DNA of 64,000 nt from Parvibaculaceae bacterium PLY_AMNH_Bact1 (GTDB lineage Bacteria > Pseudomonadota > Alphaproteobacteria > Parvibaculales > Parvibaculaceae): the NCBI GenBank assembly GCA_032881465.1, contig CP126168.1, positions 1,612,001 through 1,676,000 of the forward strand, given 5' to 3'. The notes under the pieces are model-generated. The model was not told the origin of the DNA, made no database searches, and saw only the letters and a program-made list of their open reading frames with translations. Each line of letters begins with the position of its first letter. The stretch's first letter is position 1. Shown one piece after another: positions 46,519 to 56,012 of the stretch. The translations under genes were made by a program, and so were the position numbers.

Positions 46519-48026
46519 GATGTTTCCTCTGCTCCTGGCATCAGGCGGACACCTTTGCGAAGGTTCTTATAGTCCAGATCTCTGTGATCGGCGGGGTTAG
46601 GCCCCGGGCTTGAAACCACCAGGACCTCCGATGCAATCGGCTCAAAATCCGCTCTGAAATGCACGGAGCTCTTCACCACCACGACCTTCTGCTGGCTCGG
46701 GTCGAGACCGACATGCGAAAACATGGCCTGATCTGCGCATTGAACTTTCTTAGATCCAACAACGACTTTAATGCCGGCCACCTCCAACAGGGCTGTCGGT
46801 CCAAGGGATATCCGAATGCCGTCATAGTAAGGCCCGGTCGCATCGAATTCACCGTCTGACAAACGAAGAACTTTAAAGTCGCCCGAGACAGGTGTTTCTT
46901 CGGGAGCCCCTCCAGTGTGAGCCCCTAGGGCCAATGATACCTGCGCACCGATGCCTGCCTCGTGGGCTGCCTCAGCGGATTTAGGGTCGAAGAGAACCCC
47001 GACCACCGCATCTGTTGCGCGATGGGAGATCAACGCCTTGAGTATCCCAACGGTGTCACCATTGCCGCCTGCGCCAGGATTGTCCTGAGTGTCGGCCATG
47101 ATGACGGGACCATTGCTGGAATGATTTGCAAGTGCACGCTTGATTGCTTCATCAGGTGTCAGAAGTGGCGCGGACAAACTGGGTTCCGAAGCGATGACCT
47201 TATCTTTAAGGCGATCAAGCGCCTCCTGGACCAATGTCGGATTTGCGCCATAGGCAAGAATTGCTGGTCCGCACTCCCTTATATCGGCTGGCGAAAAACC
47301 GGTCGCAAAGGAGGCTCCTAGTATCCCGTCATTTTGCCCTGGCTCAGGATCCAGCTTTTCAATTTCAGCATAGATGGATGCTGCCGGCTCTACCAGAGAA
47401 CAGCTGCCAGTGAGGGGGATCAAAAAGTCTGGTTTGTAGAGGGCCTTGGCTGGCTTATTGTTTTCCTTCGCCATCCGATGAAGGACACGTGCCGCCCGCC
47501 TGCCCGTCTCGGCCATATCCACATGCGGGTAGGTTCGATAGGCGGTCAGGAAATCGGAGGCAGAGACCATCTCCTGCGTGATGTTGGCATGCAGGTCGAG
47601 GCTAGCGACGACATACAGATCAGCGCCGACAATATCACGCACAGCTCTCAGCAATGTGCCCTCACCATCCTCCAAATGTTCGGCCACCATGGCCCCATGA
47701 AGGTCCAGATAGACCGCATCCACATCACGGGCGACCTTCGAAAGACGTTCCAATATGAGAGTGGTAACCCTGTCATAGGCATCACGCGTTACATACCCGG
47801 ATGGTGTGGCAGAGCACCAGGCAAGAGGCTCGAAAGAATGCCCCAGTTGCCCACCTTCCTCGAGGAAACCACCCAAAGGAATGTTCATGCCAAGGCACGC
47901 CGTCAACAAAGGCGCACCTACCTGCAGGCCCGGCCAACTGTCCGCTTGTTCAAAAGCGCTCCAGTCCGCCTTCATGGGCGCAAACGTATTGGTTTCGTGC
48001 TGGAAACCACCAACCGCAATCTTCAT
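46515..48026 (-). CDS. M81 family (MlrC-like) metallopeptidase
   Basis: A 503-residue M81 protein, the family of microcystin-degrading MlrC. Motifs: GGFQHETNTFAP at the start, VYLDLHGAMVAEHLED, SLDLHANIT and DTQDNPGAGGNGDT (metal ligands expected in the His/Asp residues). No signal peptide. The ATG at 48026 has GAGGGA eight bases upstream. Genuine MlrC substrates are linear peptides; many genomes carry uncharacterised homologues. Followed by a coupled membrane-protein gene, and divergent from a small EthD-like gene. Confidence 0.9.
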   Translation of the reverse strand: MKIAVGGFQHETNTFAPMKADWSAFEQADSWPGLQVGAPLLTACLGMNIPLGGFLEEGGQLGHSFEPLAWCSATPSGYVTRDAYDRVTTLILERLSKVARDVDAVYLDLHGAMVAEHLEDGEGTLLRAVRDIVGADLYVVASLDLHANITQEMVSASDFLTAYRTYPHVDMAETGRRAARVLHRMAKENNKPAKALYKPDFLIPLTGSCSLVEPAASIYAEIEKLDPEPGQNDGILGASFATGFSPADIRECGPAILAYGANPTLVQEALDRLKDKVIASEPSLSAPLLTPDEAIKRALANHSSNGPVIMADTQDNPGAGGNGDTVGILKALISHRATDAVVGVLFDPKSAEAAHEAGIGAQVSLALGAHTGGAPEETPVSGDFKVLRLSDGEFDATGPYYDGIRISLGPTALLEVAGIKVVVGSKKVQCADQAMFSHVGLDPSQQKVVVVKSSVHFRADFEPIASEVLVVSSPGPNPADHRDLDYKNLRKGVRLMPGAEETS

Positions 48027-48090
48027 GCAAACAATCCCTCTTGCCGCTACGATAACTGTAACCAGAAATGAAATCGAGCGAGGAACCGCC

Positions 48091-48471
48091 ATGATCCGGA
48101 TAACATTCTGTCTAACCAAACGCGATGAAATGAGCCTCGACGAGTTTCAAGACTATTGGCTGAACAAGCACGCACCACTGGTGAAGTCAGTTGCGGAAGA
48201 CCTGAGGATCAAGAGATATACCCAGCTCCATACCCGCGAGTGGGCGGAGAATGATGGGGCCCGCGCTTCACGCGCTGGATCGCTGGAAGCAGCACCCGCC
48301 ATCTATGACGGCGTTGCTGAACTCTGGTGGGAAAGCCTGGAAGATCTGCGCGCTGCAGTTGCGACGGAAGAAGGCCGCCAGGCCGGAATACTGCTCCTTC
48401 AAGACGAAGCGAAGTTCATCGATTTCTCGCGCTCACCGCTCTGGTATGGCGAGGAACATCAAATCATCTGA
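48091..48471 (+). CDS. EthD-domain protein
   Basis: A 126-residue dimeric alpha-beta-barrel protein of the EthD type. MIRITFCLTKRDEMSLDEFQDYWLNKHAPLV is the family opening; the C-terminal stretch IDFSRSPLWYGEEH is also typical. The ATG at 48091 is chosen because GAGGA lies seven bases before it; the longer open frame upstream overlaps the divergent metallopeptidase gene. Function in this context unknown. Divergent from the M81 gene and convergent with a Sel1-repeat gene. Confidence 0.88.
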   Translation: MIRITFCLTKRDEMSLDEFQDYWLNKHAPLVKSVAEDLRIKRYTQLHTREWAENDGARASRAGSLEAAPAIYDGVAELWWESLEDLRAAVATEEGRQAGILLLQDEAKFIDFSRSPLWYGEEHQII

Positions 48472-48479
48472 CGCACTAT

Positions 48480-49208
48480 CTAACGCTTGTCGTTGGCATT
48501 GATCCAGAGTTGCGCCTGTAACCGTCCCTCTGCGCGCTGATCAGCGTTGATATAATGCTCTGTGGCGTCAAAAACCTCCGACACGGTGTCTCTATTCGTC
48601 GTGTCGGAATAGCGCCGCGCCAGATCCAGATACATCGCGGCCTTTACAGGCTCTTCAACAACCCCATCCCCTTTAGCGTAAATTTCTGCGAGCAAGAGGT
48701 AAGTCGGTACATAAAATTTGTTGGCAGATAGAGATAACCAGCGCAGGCCCTCTATCCGGTCCCGCGCGACGCCCTGCCCTTCGCGGTGCATCACACCCAA
48801 ATAATATTGCGCGACCCCACTAAACTGCAGAGCAGCCTTATCGAACCAGTTCGCGGCTTCCAGATAGTTCTGGTCGATCTCAGCCTTTTGATCGCCATGG
48901 TAATAGTAGAGCGCAGTTTCGACTTGCGCATCAGAATGGCCGCGCTGCGCCGCCTGCAGAAAATAGGGAAAAGCAAGGCGCGTTGATTTGGTCAGGCCAT
49001 TGCCCGACTTGTGCATATGTCCTAACAGAAATGCCGCAATGACATTCCCCTCTTCAGCGTCAAGCTTCCATTCTTCAGCTGCACCTGCCGCGTCGCCACT
49101 TTGATAAAGCTCCAGGCCACGATCAAAATCGGCATAGGCTGCCGTAACGGACATCGGCAAAATAAGGGCGGATTGTAGGAAAATGGCTCTTAGGTAGGTA
49201 CGTGGCAT
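48480..49208 (-). CDS. Sel1-repeat periplasmic protein
   Basis: A 242-residue protein with a signal peptide (AIFLQSALILPMSVTAAYA) and about four to five Sel1-like repeats of helix pairs (GLELYQSGDAAGAAEEW, AFLLGHMHKSGNGL, AQYYLGVMHREGQGVARDR, LLLAEIYAKGDGVVEEPVKA). Such solenoids bind other proteins, usually in the periplasm. The ATG at 49208 is preceded by GAGAG. No target can be named. Confidence 0.88.
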   Translation of the reverse strand: MPRTYLRAIFLQSALILPMSVTAAYADFDRGLELYQSGDAAGAAEEWKLDAEEGNVIAAFLLGHMHKSGNGLTKSTRLAFPYFLQAAQRGHSDAQVETALYYYHGDQKAEIDQNYLEAANWFDKAALQFSGVAQYYLGVMHREGQGVARDRIEGLRWLSLSANKFYVPTYLLLAEIYAKGDGVVEEPVKAAMYLDLARRYSDTTNRDTVSEVFDATEHYINADQRAEGRLQAQLWINANDKR

Positions 49209-49468
49209 AGGGTGACTCTCAACTGTTTGTTAGGCACATAGTACCCAATTCTGAGCAAACGCGCTGGCCCAATAGTCCATGTGGTAAATGTGTAACTTTC
49301 ATGCCTACAGGCTGAACGCCACCTGAAGGACGTTGCGAGCACCAAGAGCCGGGTACTTTGTCGCACAAAACCTACGCCTTTCTGCCATTGACGCAGGCTC
49401 CGCTCCGCGCCAACATTCCCACAACAACCAAAATCACATTGCCAGAGAGCAAATAAGGGAGCGAAAAC
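49209..49468. other. Intergenic region of about 260 bases
   Basis: Between the divergent Sel1 and alcohol dehydrogenase genes. A weak promoter candidate for the dehydrogenase is TTGACG (49388-49393) and CAACAT (49411-49416), 17 bases apart. The rest shows no hairpin, repeat or open frame I can support. Confidence 0.35.
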
Positions 49469-50551
49469 ATGAAAGCGGCTGTGTTGCGGGAAGTGGGAAA
49501 ACCACTCCAGATCGAAGAAGTCCAGATCAACAAACCGGGGCCTCACGAGGTGCTCATCCGCACAGCGGCTGCAGGTGTCTGCCACTCTGACCTTCACTTC
49601 GTGAACGGAACGTACCCCTATCCGCTCCCTGCGGTTTTGGGCCATGAATCCGCTGGTGTCGTCGAGCAGATCGGATCAGAAGTCCGAACCGTTGCTGTTG
49701 GCGATCATGTGATCACCTGCCTGTCCGCTTTCTGTGGTCATTGCGAACACTGCCTGACGGGTCATATGTCACGCTGTCCAGGCACGGAGACGCAACGAGG
49801 TCCCGATGACGAGCCCCGTCTCGCCAACGCCGCTGACCCCATGTATCAGTTCTTAAATCTCTCCTCTTTCGCGGAGCAGATGCTGATCCATGAACATGCC
49901 TGCACAAAGATACGCAAGGACATGCCACTGGATGTAGCCGCCTTGATCGGCTGTTCCGTGACGACGGGTGTTGGCGCGATTACCAACACAGCGAAGGTTG
50001 CCCCTGGCGAAACGGTCGCAGTGATTGGCTGTGGTGGCGTTGGCCTTGCGGCCATCAACGGTGCCGCCATCGCTGGTGCCGGACGGATTATCGCCGTTGA
50101 CATGCAAGGTTCCAAACTCAATCTCGCAAAAGAATTCGGCGCGACAGATGTCGTTGATGCTTCACAAGGGGATCCAGTGGCGCAAGTCATGGAGATGACC
50201 GGTGGCGGTGTGCACCACGCGCTTGAAGCCATTGGCTTGAAACCGACGACGGAACAAGCCTTTAAAATGCTCGCTCGTGGCGGAACAGCGACAGTGATTG
50301 GCATGATCCCTCTCGGCACGAATATTGAGCTGCATGGTGCCGACTTCTTAGCTGAGAAAAAAATCCAAGGTTCGCTCATGGGATCGAACCGCTTCCCGGT
50401 TGATATGCCCCGCTATGTTGACTTCTACATGGCTGGCAAACTGAAGCTCGACAACATGATCTCCCAGCGTATTAAGCTGGCAGACGTCAACAGCGCGTTT
50501 GAGGAATTGGAACGCGGCGAGCTGGCCCGCTCTGTCATTATGTTCGACTGA
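49469..50551 (+). CDS. Zinc-dependent alcohol dehydrogenase
   Basis: A 360-residue medium-chain dehydrogenase. Catalytic zinc ligands lie in GVCHSDLH, LGHESAG and the later CS motif (LIGCSVTTG); the structural zinc lobe is CGHCEHCLTGHMSRC; the NAD(P)-binding motif is VIGCGGVGLAAINGA. The stretch VHHALEAIG and the C-terminus resemble the formaldehyde/alcohol dehydrogenases of the Zn-ADH class III-like group. AAGGGAG precedes the ATG. Substrate not determined. A strong terminator follows. Confidence 0.93.
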   Translation: MKAAVLREVGKPLQIEEVQINKPGPHEVLIRTAAAGVCHSDLHFVNGTYPYPLPAVLGHESAGVVEQIGSEVRTVAVGDHVITCLSAFCGHCEHCLTGHMSRCPGTETQRGPDDEPRLANAADPMYQFLNLSSFAEQMLIHEHACTKIRKDMPLDVAALIGCSVTTGVGAITNTAKVAPGETVAVIGCGGVGLAAINGAAIAGAGRIIAVDMQGSKLNLAKEFGATDVVDASQGDPVAQVMEMTGGGVHHALEAIGLKPTTEQAFKMLARGGTATVIGMIPLGTNIELHGADFLAEKKIQGSLMGSNRFPVDMPRYVDFYMAGKLKLDNMISQRIKLADVNSAFEELERGELARSVIMFD

Positions 50552-50574
50552 TCAAACCAGCATACCGGATAACA

Positions 50575-50597
50575 GGGCGGCCTTCGGGCCGCCCTTT
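50575..50597. terminator. Bidirectional terminator between convergent genes
   Basis: GGGCGGCC pairs perfectly with GGCCGCCC (eight pairs) around a TTCG tetraloop, followed by TTT on the plus strand. It lies between the stop codons of the dehydrogenase and the serine hydrolase genes. Confidence 0.85.
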
Positions 50598-51758
50598 CTA
50601 TTTGAGGTGGTGGAGAAGTCCCGCATACAGCATAGAGAACGCTGTCTCATCCAATGCTTGCGTGTGGTTCCAGGTTGCGCTCACGCAGTATCTGTTACCA
50701 TCCTTCGATATGAGTGCAGTCGTAAAGTTAAGGGCACCAAAATCACTTCCTCCCTTGTAGGCCACCTCTTCCCAGTCACCTTTTAGGGCAATTCCCGGGT
50801 TGATTTGAACAACGTCCAGATGTTGAACATCGGACATTAGTTTGCAGAGTTCTTTGCCAGAGAAAAACCACTCAATCTGCAGCAATGGGTCCGTGTTCAG
50901 GTCGCCTATCGCAGGCAGAGGCTTGCCGGACAGCCCAGAAAGGATCTGCATTCGCTTGTCAAATTCGCCTTCTTCGAAGGTTTCTCGCAAGGCGGAGGCA
51001 TTTCTGCGTTTGAGTTGAAAAAACTCACGTGTCGTTAGAAACGGTCGGTTCAAGGGACTTATCGTCTCCAGACTGCCCCTCGATACAAGGTCAATGAGTG
51101 CATCCGTCGCGGTGTTGTCGCTGACAGATATCATCAGGCTGGCGAGCGTGTGGATGGTAAGCGGCGCACCTGTGGGCCAGTCCTGTAACTGCCCGGTCGG
51201 TAGGCTTCGCCACCTCTCTTCGAACTCAACCACCTGATGCCAGTCCAGCTTTCCCGCGCCGATGAGGGTATCCAGCGCTTTCAGGACCGCCAGTTTAAAC
51301 GCTGATCCCACAGCAAGGACGCTATCGCTGTTCAGGCCCCCCAGGACCTCTCCGTCGCCTGAGATATGGACCGACACGTCGCCGGGCAGTTCTTCAAATT
51401 TCGTGAGCGCCTCCTCAAGGGAAGCTGAATAGATAATGGGCGGGTCAATCCATAAAGACGATATGAGACCATCTGCCGTAACAGCAATGTCAAAGGTAAA
51501 CTCGCCCAACTCAAAACGCGCGAGGCATTTGGGTGCGCAAGGCTCCACGGCCCGAAATTCTCCTAGATCCTCATGAAGTTCCTGAACCACTCTCGGTACC
51601 GCTGATGAGAGCCCTCGGTTGGCAAACCACTCAGGATCGACCTCCTCAGCGGCAAACAGTCTCTGGGCAGCTCCTTCAGCATCCAAAACTTCAGCTAAGG
51701 CAACGTCTGGTCTTCCCCCAAGCACGACAGCCATCAAAGCCAACATAAAAATCCGCAT
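50598..51758 (-). CDS. Class A beta-lactamase-like serine hydrolase, exported
   Basis: A 386-residue protein with a signal peptide (FMLALMAVVLGGRPDVALA). An N-terminal domain with a Cys pair (EPCAPKCLARFEL) precedes a beta-lactamase/transpeptidase fold: the S-x-x-K motif is GSAFKLAVL, SDN is in ISVSDNTATDALIDL and the K-T/S-G equivalent is YKGGSDFGALNF. A clear omega-loop Glu (E166 region) was not identified, so true beta-lactamase activity is uncertain; esterase or peptidase roles are possible. GAGG precedes the ATG. Confidence 0.85.
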   Translation of the reverse strand: MRIFMLALMAVVLGGRPDVALAEVLDAEGAAQRLFAAEEVDPEWFANRGLSSAVPRVVQELHEDLGEFRAVEPCAPKCLARFELGEFTFDIAVTADGLISSLWIDPPIIYSASLEEALTKFEELPGDVSVHISGDGEVLGGLNSDSVLAVGSAFKLAVLKALDTLIGAGKLDWHQVVEFEERWRSLPTGQLQDWPTGAPLTIHTLASLMISVSDNTATDALIDLVSRGSLETISPLNRPFLTTREFFQLKRRNASALRETFEEGEFDKRMQILSGLSGKPLPAIGDLNTDPLLQIEWFFSGKELCKLMSDVQHLDVVQINPGIALKGDWEEVAYKGGSDFGALNFTTALISKDGNRYCVSATWNHTQALDETAFSMLYAGLLHHLK

Positions 51759-51894
51759 AAAACCTCAGCTTTCTCGCCAGTTTTGGCACCCAAGAGAAGT
51801 GTAACAGTGTGTTTCAGTCGCTTGAAGCCATTGCAGTGCACACCCAATTCTTAAGGGTCACGGCATTTCGTGACGCTCAAGAAAGGAGACACAC

Positions 51895-52314
51895 ATGTCC
51901 TACGCCTCGGATGCTTCCGGTTCCCAGAACGGGTTCGGTTTGGAGAGGCTTGATGATCTGCCGAAAGGTGCCTGGATTGCGATCATGGTGGTCGCGTTCA
52001 TCCTAGCCTGGCCGATTGGTCTGCTGGTTTTGGGTTACCTGCTTTGGAGTGGAAAAATGCAATCTTGGAGAAGTGACTATCGTTGCAGCAAACGCAGCCG
52101 TCGCCGTCACGGGCGCCGTTCGCGGCCGACCGGAAACTCGGCTTTTGATGGCTATCGCAGCGAAACCTTGAAACGGCTTGAAGAAGAGCAGGAAGCGTTT
52201 GAAGCGTTTCTGGCCCAGCTTCGCCAGGCCAAGGACCAAAAAGAGTTCGATGAGTTTATGGCCATGCGCACGCGTGGTGATGAAGGGTCAAGCCCTTCAC
52301 CATCAGCCGTCTAG
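51895..52314 (+). CDS. DUF2852 membrane protein
   Basis: A 139-residue protein of the DUF2852 family, found in alphaproteobacteria. One transmembrane segment (GAWIAIMVVAFILAWPIGLLVLGYLLWSG) is followed by a basic region (KRSRRRHGRRSR) and a coiled coil (SETLKRLEEEQEAFEAFLAQLRQAKDQKEFDEFM). AAGGAG precedes the ATG. Function unknown. Confidence 0.9.
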   Translation: MSYASDASGSQNGFGLERLDDLPKGAWIAIMVVAFILAWPIGLLVLGYLLWSGKMQSWRSDYRCSKRSRRRHGRRSRPTGNSAFDGYRSETLKRLEEEQEAFEAFLAQLRQAKDQKEFDEFMAMRTRGDEGSSPSPSAV

Positions 52315-52345
52315 CTCGCTAGGTCTTCGAACGAAAGCTAGGTGT

Positions 52346-52369
52346 GGCGTCGCTTTTCCAAGCGACGCC
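52346..52369. terminator. Hairpin between convergent DUF2852 and valS
   Basis: GGCGTCGCTT pairs perfectly with AAGCGACGCC (ten pairs) around TTCC. It sits between the stops of two convergent genes. No T-run follows in either direction, so it may be a Rho-assisted or mRNA-protecting structure. Confidence 0.6.
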
Positions 52370-52371
52370 CG

Positions 52372-55044
52372 TTAGCCTGCGGCTTGCAGCTTGCCCAGGG
52401 CATCTGCGAGCTTCGCTTTTTCGGCTTCCGCAGTCGCTTTACGTTCACGCTGCTCATCAATCACCGCTTGAGGCGCCTTGGAAATAAATTTCTCATTTCC
52501 AAGCTTGCCATCAATCTTCTTAATCTCACCGTCGAGCTTCGCCATTGCCTTCTGAAGGCGCTCTTTCTCTGCCGACAAGTCAATCACATCGGCAATCGGA
52601 AGCCCACCTGTGGCCTCGTCAATCACGAATTGCAGCGAACCTTCTGGTAGATCAGAACTGATGGCAACCTCTGACAGTCTCGCCATCCGACACAAAAGCC
52701 CCATGTGACGGCCAAGGCGTTCTTCTGTGGCAGCAGTCGCGCCTTTGAGAATGAGCGGAATTTTTGCACCTGCAGGTACATTCATCTCCGCGCGAACAGA
52801 ACGCACTTCGGTGATCAGGCGGATCACCCAGTCCATCTCAGCGTCTGCCTGCGCATCGACCAAGCCAGTGTGGCGTGGCCATTCGCTCAGCATCAGCATG
52901 TTCTCTCGGGGCGCCCCAATTTCACCTGTCTTCTGCCAAAGCTCTTCTGTCAGGAAAGGCATGAAGGGATGCAGGAGTGTTGTAGCTTGATCCAGAACCC
53001 AGGCAGCCGTTGCGCGGGTTTCAGCTTTTGCAGCTTCGTCGTCGCCCTGCAGTAGAGGTTTTGCAAGCTCAACATACCAATCGCAGAAAATATTCCAGAT
53101 GAACCGGTAGGCCGCATTCGCCGCCTCATTGAAACGGTAGGCTTCAATCTCTTCTGTAATTTTGTCAGCTGTCTTTTGAACTTCACCAACAATCCACTGA
53201 TTGAGAGTTTGCTGAACATTGGAAGGATCAAATTCGGCGATACGAACACATTCGTTCATCTCGCAGAAGCGCGCCGCGTTCCAGAGCTTGGTGCCAAAAT
53301 TCCGGTAGCCCTCAACCCTGGACGTGGAGAGCTTAACGTCCCTGCCCTGAGCCGCCATGGCTGCAAGCGTAAAGCGCAGCGCATCTGCACCATACTCATC
53401 AATGAGACCGAGCGGATCGACAACATTGCCTTTCGATTTGGACATTTTGGCGCCATGCTCATCGCGCACCAGTGCGTGCACATAAACCGTGTGAAACGGC
53501 ACGTCCTTCATGAAGTGAAGGCCCATCATCATCATCCGGGCGACCCAGAAGAAGATAATGTCAAAGGCAGTTACCAGAACATCCGTCTTGTAGTGGCGCG
53601 CAAGTTCTGGCGTTTCATCAGGCCAACCCAACGTGGAAAACGGCCAAAGTCCTGAAGAAAACCAAGTATCGAGCACATCTTCATCGCGGGTGAGCTCAAT
53701 ACCCTGCCCATGTTTCGCCTGAGCAAGCTCATAGGCTTCCTCTTCGTCGTGAGCGACAAAAATCTCTCCGTCGGGCGTATACCAAGCCGGGATCTGGTGT
53801 CCCCACCAAAGCTGGCGGGAAATACACCAGGGCTGAATATTACGCATCCACTCGAAATAGGTTTTGTCCCACGTCTTAGGAACAAATTGGGTCTGACCAC
53901 GTTCAACAGCTTCAATCGCAGGTTTTGCGAGTGTCGGCGCATCAACGTACCACTGGTCCGTGAGCCACGGTTCAATCACGTCGTTGGAGCGATCCCCGTA
54001 AGGCACCATCAGCGTGTGATCATCAATCTTATCCAAGAGACCAAGCGCCTCAAGATCTGCGACGACAGCCTTGCGGGCGACGTAACGATCCATACCCTGA
54101 TACTTTTCAGGCACCTCATCGTTGAGGCAGGCCTTCGCATCAAGAATATTGATCTTTGGTAGATCGTGGCGACGCCCGACTTCAAAGTCATTGAAGTCAT
54201 GGGCTGGCGTAATTTTCACCGCACCCGATCCCTGCTCAGGATCGGCATGCTCATCGGCCACGATGGGAATTAGACGTCCGACAAGTGGCAAGATGACATT
54301 TTTGCCGATTAGGTCTTTGTAGCGTTCATCATCCGCGTTCACCGCAACGGCGGTGTCGCCCAGCATGGTCTCAGGGCGCGTCGTGGCAACCACAATGTAC
54401 CGGCCTTCTTCACCCTCAATTGGGTAGCGGAAGTGCCAAAGGCTACCCTGAACCTCTTTCTGTTCGACCTCGAGGTCGGAGATGGCAGTTCCCAGCGTCG
54501 GATCCCAGTTCACGAGGCGCTTGTCTTTATAAATCAGCCCTTCTTTGTGGAGTTGAACAAAGACTTTCTGGACGGCCTTGGACAAACCTTCGTCCATAGT
54601 GAAGCGCTCGCGACTCCAGTCACAAGACGCACCAAGGCGTCGTAGCTGCGTCGTGATCGTTCCACCGCTTTCCTCTTTCCACTTCCAGATACGCTCAACA
54701 AAGGCTTCTCGGCCCATATCACGACGGCCGATATTGCCCTCTTCCGCAAGCTGACGCTCAACGACCATCTGTGTCGCGATGCCTGCATGGTCGGTCCCTG
54801 GCTGCCAAAGCACGTCCTTGCCTCGCATCCGCTCGAAGCGAACCAGAATGTCCTGCAGGGTGTTGTTGAGCGCATGTCCCATATGCAGGGACCCGGTCAC
54901 ATTGGGAGGCGGAATGACGATAGTGTAAGGCGCAGCGCCCGCTTCAACACGCTTAGGGTCTCCGGCCTTGAAGGCACCAGAGGATTCCCAGGTTTTGTAG
55001 AGTCGTTCTTCAACGTCCTGCGGACGAAATGTCTTTTCCAGCAT
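52372..55044 (-). CDS. valS: Valyl-tRNA synthetase
   Basis: Class I synthetase charging tRNA-Val. The 890-residue protein begins [16 protein letters not shown] and has the HIGH motif [14 protein letters not shown], the CP1 editing domain ([16 protein letters not shown]), [17 protein letters not shown], the KMSKS loop [14 protein letters not shown] and a C-terminal coiled coil ([20 protein letters not shown]). Length and motifs are normal. It follows popZ on the minus strand with a 194-base gap rich in hairpins. Confidence 0.98.
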   Translation of the reverse strand: MLEKTFRPQDVEERLYKTWESSGAFKAGDPKRVEAGAAPYTIVIPPPNVTGSLHMGHALNNTLQDILVRFERMRGKDVLWQPGTDHAGIATQMVVERQLAEEGNIGRRDMGREAFVERIWKWKEESGGTITTQLRRLGASCDWSRERFTMDEGLSKAVQKVFVQLHKEGLIYKDKRLVNWDPTLGTAISDLEVEQKEVQGSLWHFRYPIEGEEGRYIVVATTRPETMLGDTAVAVNADDERYKDLIGKNVILPLVGRLIPIVADEHADPEQGSGAVKITPAHDFNDFEVGRRHDLPKINILDAKACLNDEVPEKYQGMDRYVARKAVVADLEALGLLDKIDDHTLMVPYGDRSNDVIEPWLTDQWYVDAPTLAKPAIEAVERGQTQFVPKTWDKTYFEWMRNIQPWCISRQLWWGHQIPAWYTPDGEIFVAHDEEEAYELAQAKHGQGIELTRDEDVLDTWFSSGLWPFSTLGWPDETPELARHYKTDVLVTAFDIIFFWVARMMMMGLHFMKDVPFHTVYVHALVRDEHGAKMSKSKGNVVDPLGLIDEYGADALRFTLAAMAAQGRDVKLSTSRVEGYRNFGTKLWNAARFCEMNECVRIAEFDPSNVQQTLNQWIVGEVQKTADKITEEIEAYRFNEAANAAYRFIWNIFCDWYVELAKPLLQGDDEAAKAETRATAAWVLDQATTLLHPFMPFLTEELWQKTGEIGAPRENMLMLSEWPRHTGLVDAQADAEMDWVIRLITEVRSVRAEMNVPAGAKIPLILKGATAATEERLGRHMGLLCRMARLSEVAISSDLPEGSLQFVIDEATGGLPIADVIDLSAEKERLQKAMAKLDGEIKKIDGKLGNEKFISKAPQAVIDEQRERKATAEAEKAKLADALGKLQAAG

Positions 55045-55101
55045 GGAAAGTCTCGTAATTTCTAAGGAAAGCGAGCCTGAGAGCCAGGAATCGGCGAGAT
55101 G

Positions 55102-55219
55102 GGCTGCTTTGAGCAGCCGTTACAGCATAAGGGATGCCAGCCCGCAAGGGCTTGCCCATTCGAGACTGTCTCAGACAAGAAATGTGGGGCAGGCGCAATT
55201 TGGGCGATTTCTCGCCCAA
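55102..55219 (-). other. Three perfect hairpins between popZ and valS
   Basis: In the minus-strand transcript three stems occur in order: TTGGGCGA/TCGCCCAA with a GAAA loop (55200-55219, just after the popZ stop), AGCCC/GGGCT with a TTGC loop (55139-55152) and GGCTGCT/AGCAGCC with a CAA loop (55102-55118, 57 bases before the valS start). None is followed by a T-run. The first may be the 3' end hairpin of popZ mRNA; the others lie in what would be a valS leader. Confidence 0.55.
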
Positions 55220-55238
55220 GGCAGAAAGGCAGTGAAAC

Positions 55239-55901
55239 CTAGCGGCCGCGCCGGGCGACTCGCTCGATTTCTTCGCGCACCATACGCTCAACAAGGTCAG
55301 TCAAGTTTTGATCCATCCATTCCTTGAGCATCGGCCGGAGCATGTCCGCCACTAAGTCTTCAAGGGTCCGAGATTCGCCGTTGGATGTCAGAAGAGAGCT
55401 TGTCAAAGCGCCAAATGCGGCTGCGGTGGCCGTCTCAGTAGTCCCAGAAATAAGCGATGAATCATCCACATTTGCTGCAACCGGCTCAGGAAGCGGTGCG
55501 GGCTCAGGCGCAACCTCTTCTTCCAGCTCCTCGAATGGATCGCCGAAATCAATATCATCCTCAATGTCTTCTGCAGGACCTTCAGCTTCTACGACAGGTT
55601 CTGATTCTGGCTCGGGCTCTGGTGCTGCCTCAAGCTCCATAGGTTCTTCTTCAGGCTCAGGTTCGGGCTCAGGTGTTGGCTCGGGCTCCGGCTCTGGTTC
55701 TTCAACAACCATCTCCGTGAGGTCCATCACCTCCTCTTCGTCCTCTGCCTCGGGTTCAGGCTCAGGAGCAGGTTCAGCGGCAACTTCCTCCGCGGCAGCT
55801 TCCGTTTCGCCGCCTTCCTCGTCATCCTCAGAAATAATCCTGCGAATAGACGCCAGGATTTCTTCCATTGTTGGTTCTGGGCTTTCGGTTTCGTCGCTCA
55901 T
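55239..55901 (-). CDS. popZ: Polar organising protein PopZ (DUF2497)
   Basis: Scaffold that self-assembles at cell poles and anchors ParB/parS. The 220-residue protein has the conserved N-terminal helix MEEILASIRRIISED, a central intrinsically disordered stretch made of Glu and Pro repeats (EPEPEPE units, about residues 40-130) and the C-terminal three-helix module TLEDLVADMLRPMLKEWMDQNL with VERMVREEIERVARRGR. Longer acidic linker than in Caulobacter. It lies in the usual tolC-popZ-valS order. Confidence 0.94.
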   Translation of the reverse strand: MSDETESPEPTMEEILASIRRIISEDDEEGGETEAAAEEVAAEPAPEPEPEAEDEEEVMDLTEMVVEEPEPEPEPTPEPEPEPEEEPMELEAAPEPEPESEPVVEAEGPAEDIEDDIDFGDPFEELEEEVAPEPAPLPEPVAANVDDSSLISGTTETATAAAFGALTSSLLTSNGESRTLEDLVADMLRPMLKEWMDQNLTDLVERMVREEIERVARRGR

Positions 55902-56012
55902 ATCGACCGCATCCTACTTGTACTGTGGGCTACCCAGAATGGCTGGGCAGGAACTTTGAAAATCTTAGGGCAGCAGCACAGCATTGCCAACTGAAGCCAT
56001 GTCTCAAAACGA

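Noticed and set aside
50598-51758. Genuine class A beta-lactamase
   Set aside because: S-x-x-K, SDN and K-G-G are present but no clear omega-loop Glu was found and there is an additional N-terminal domain; called only beta-lactamase-like.
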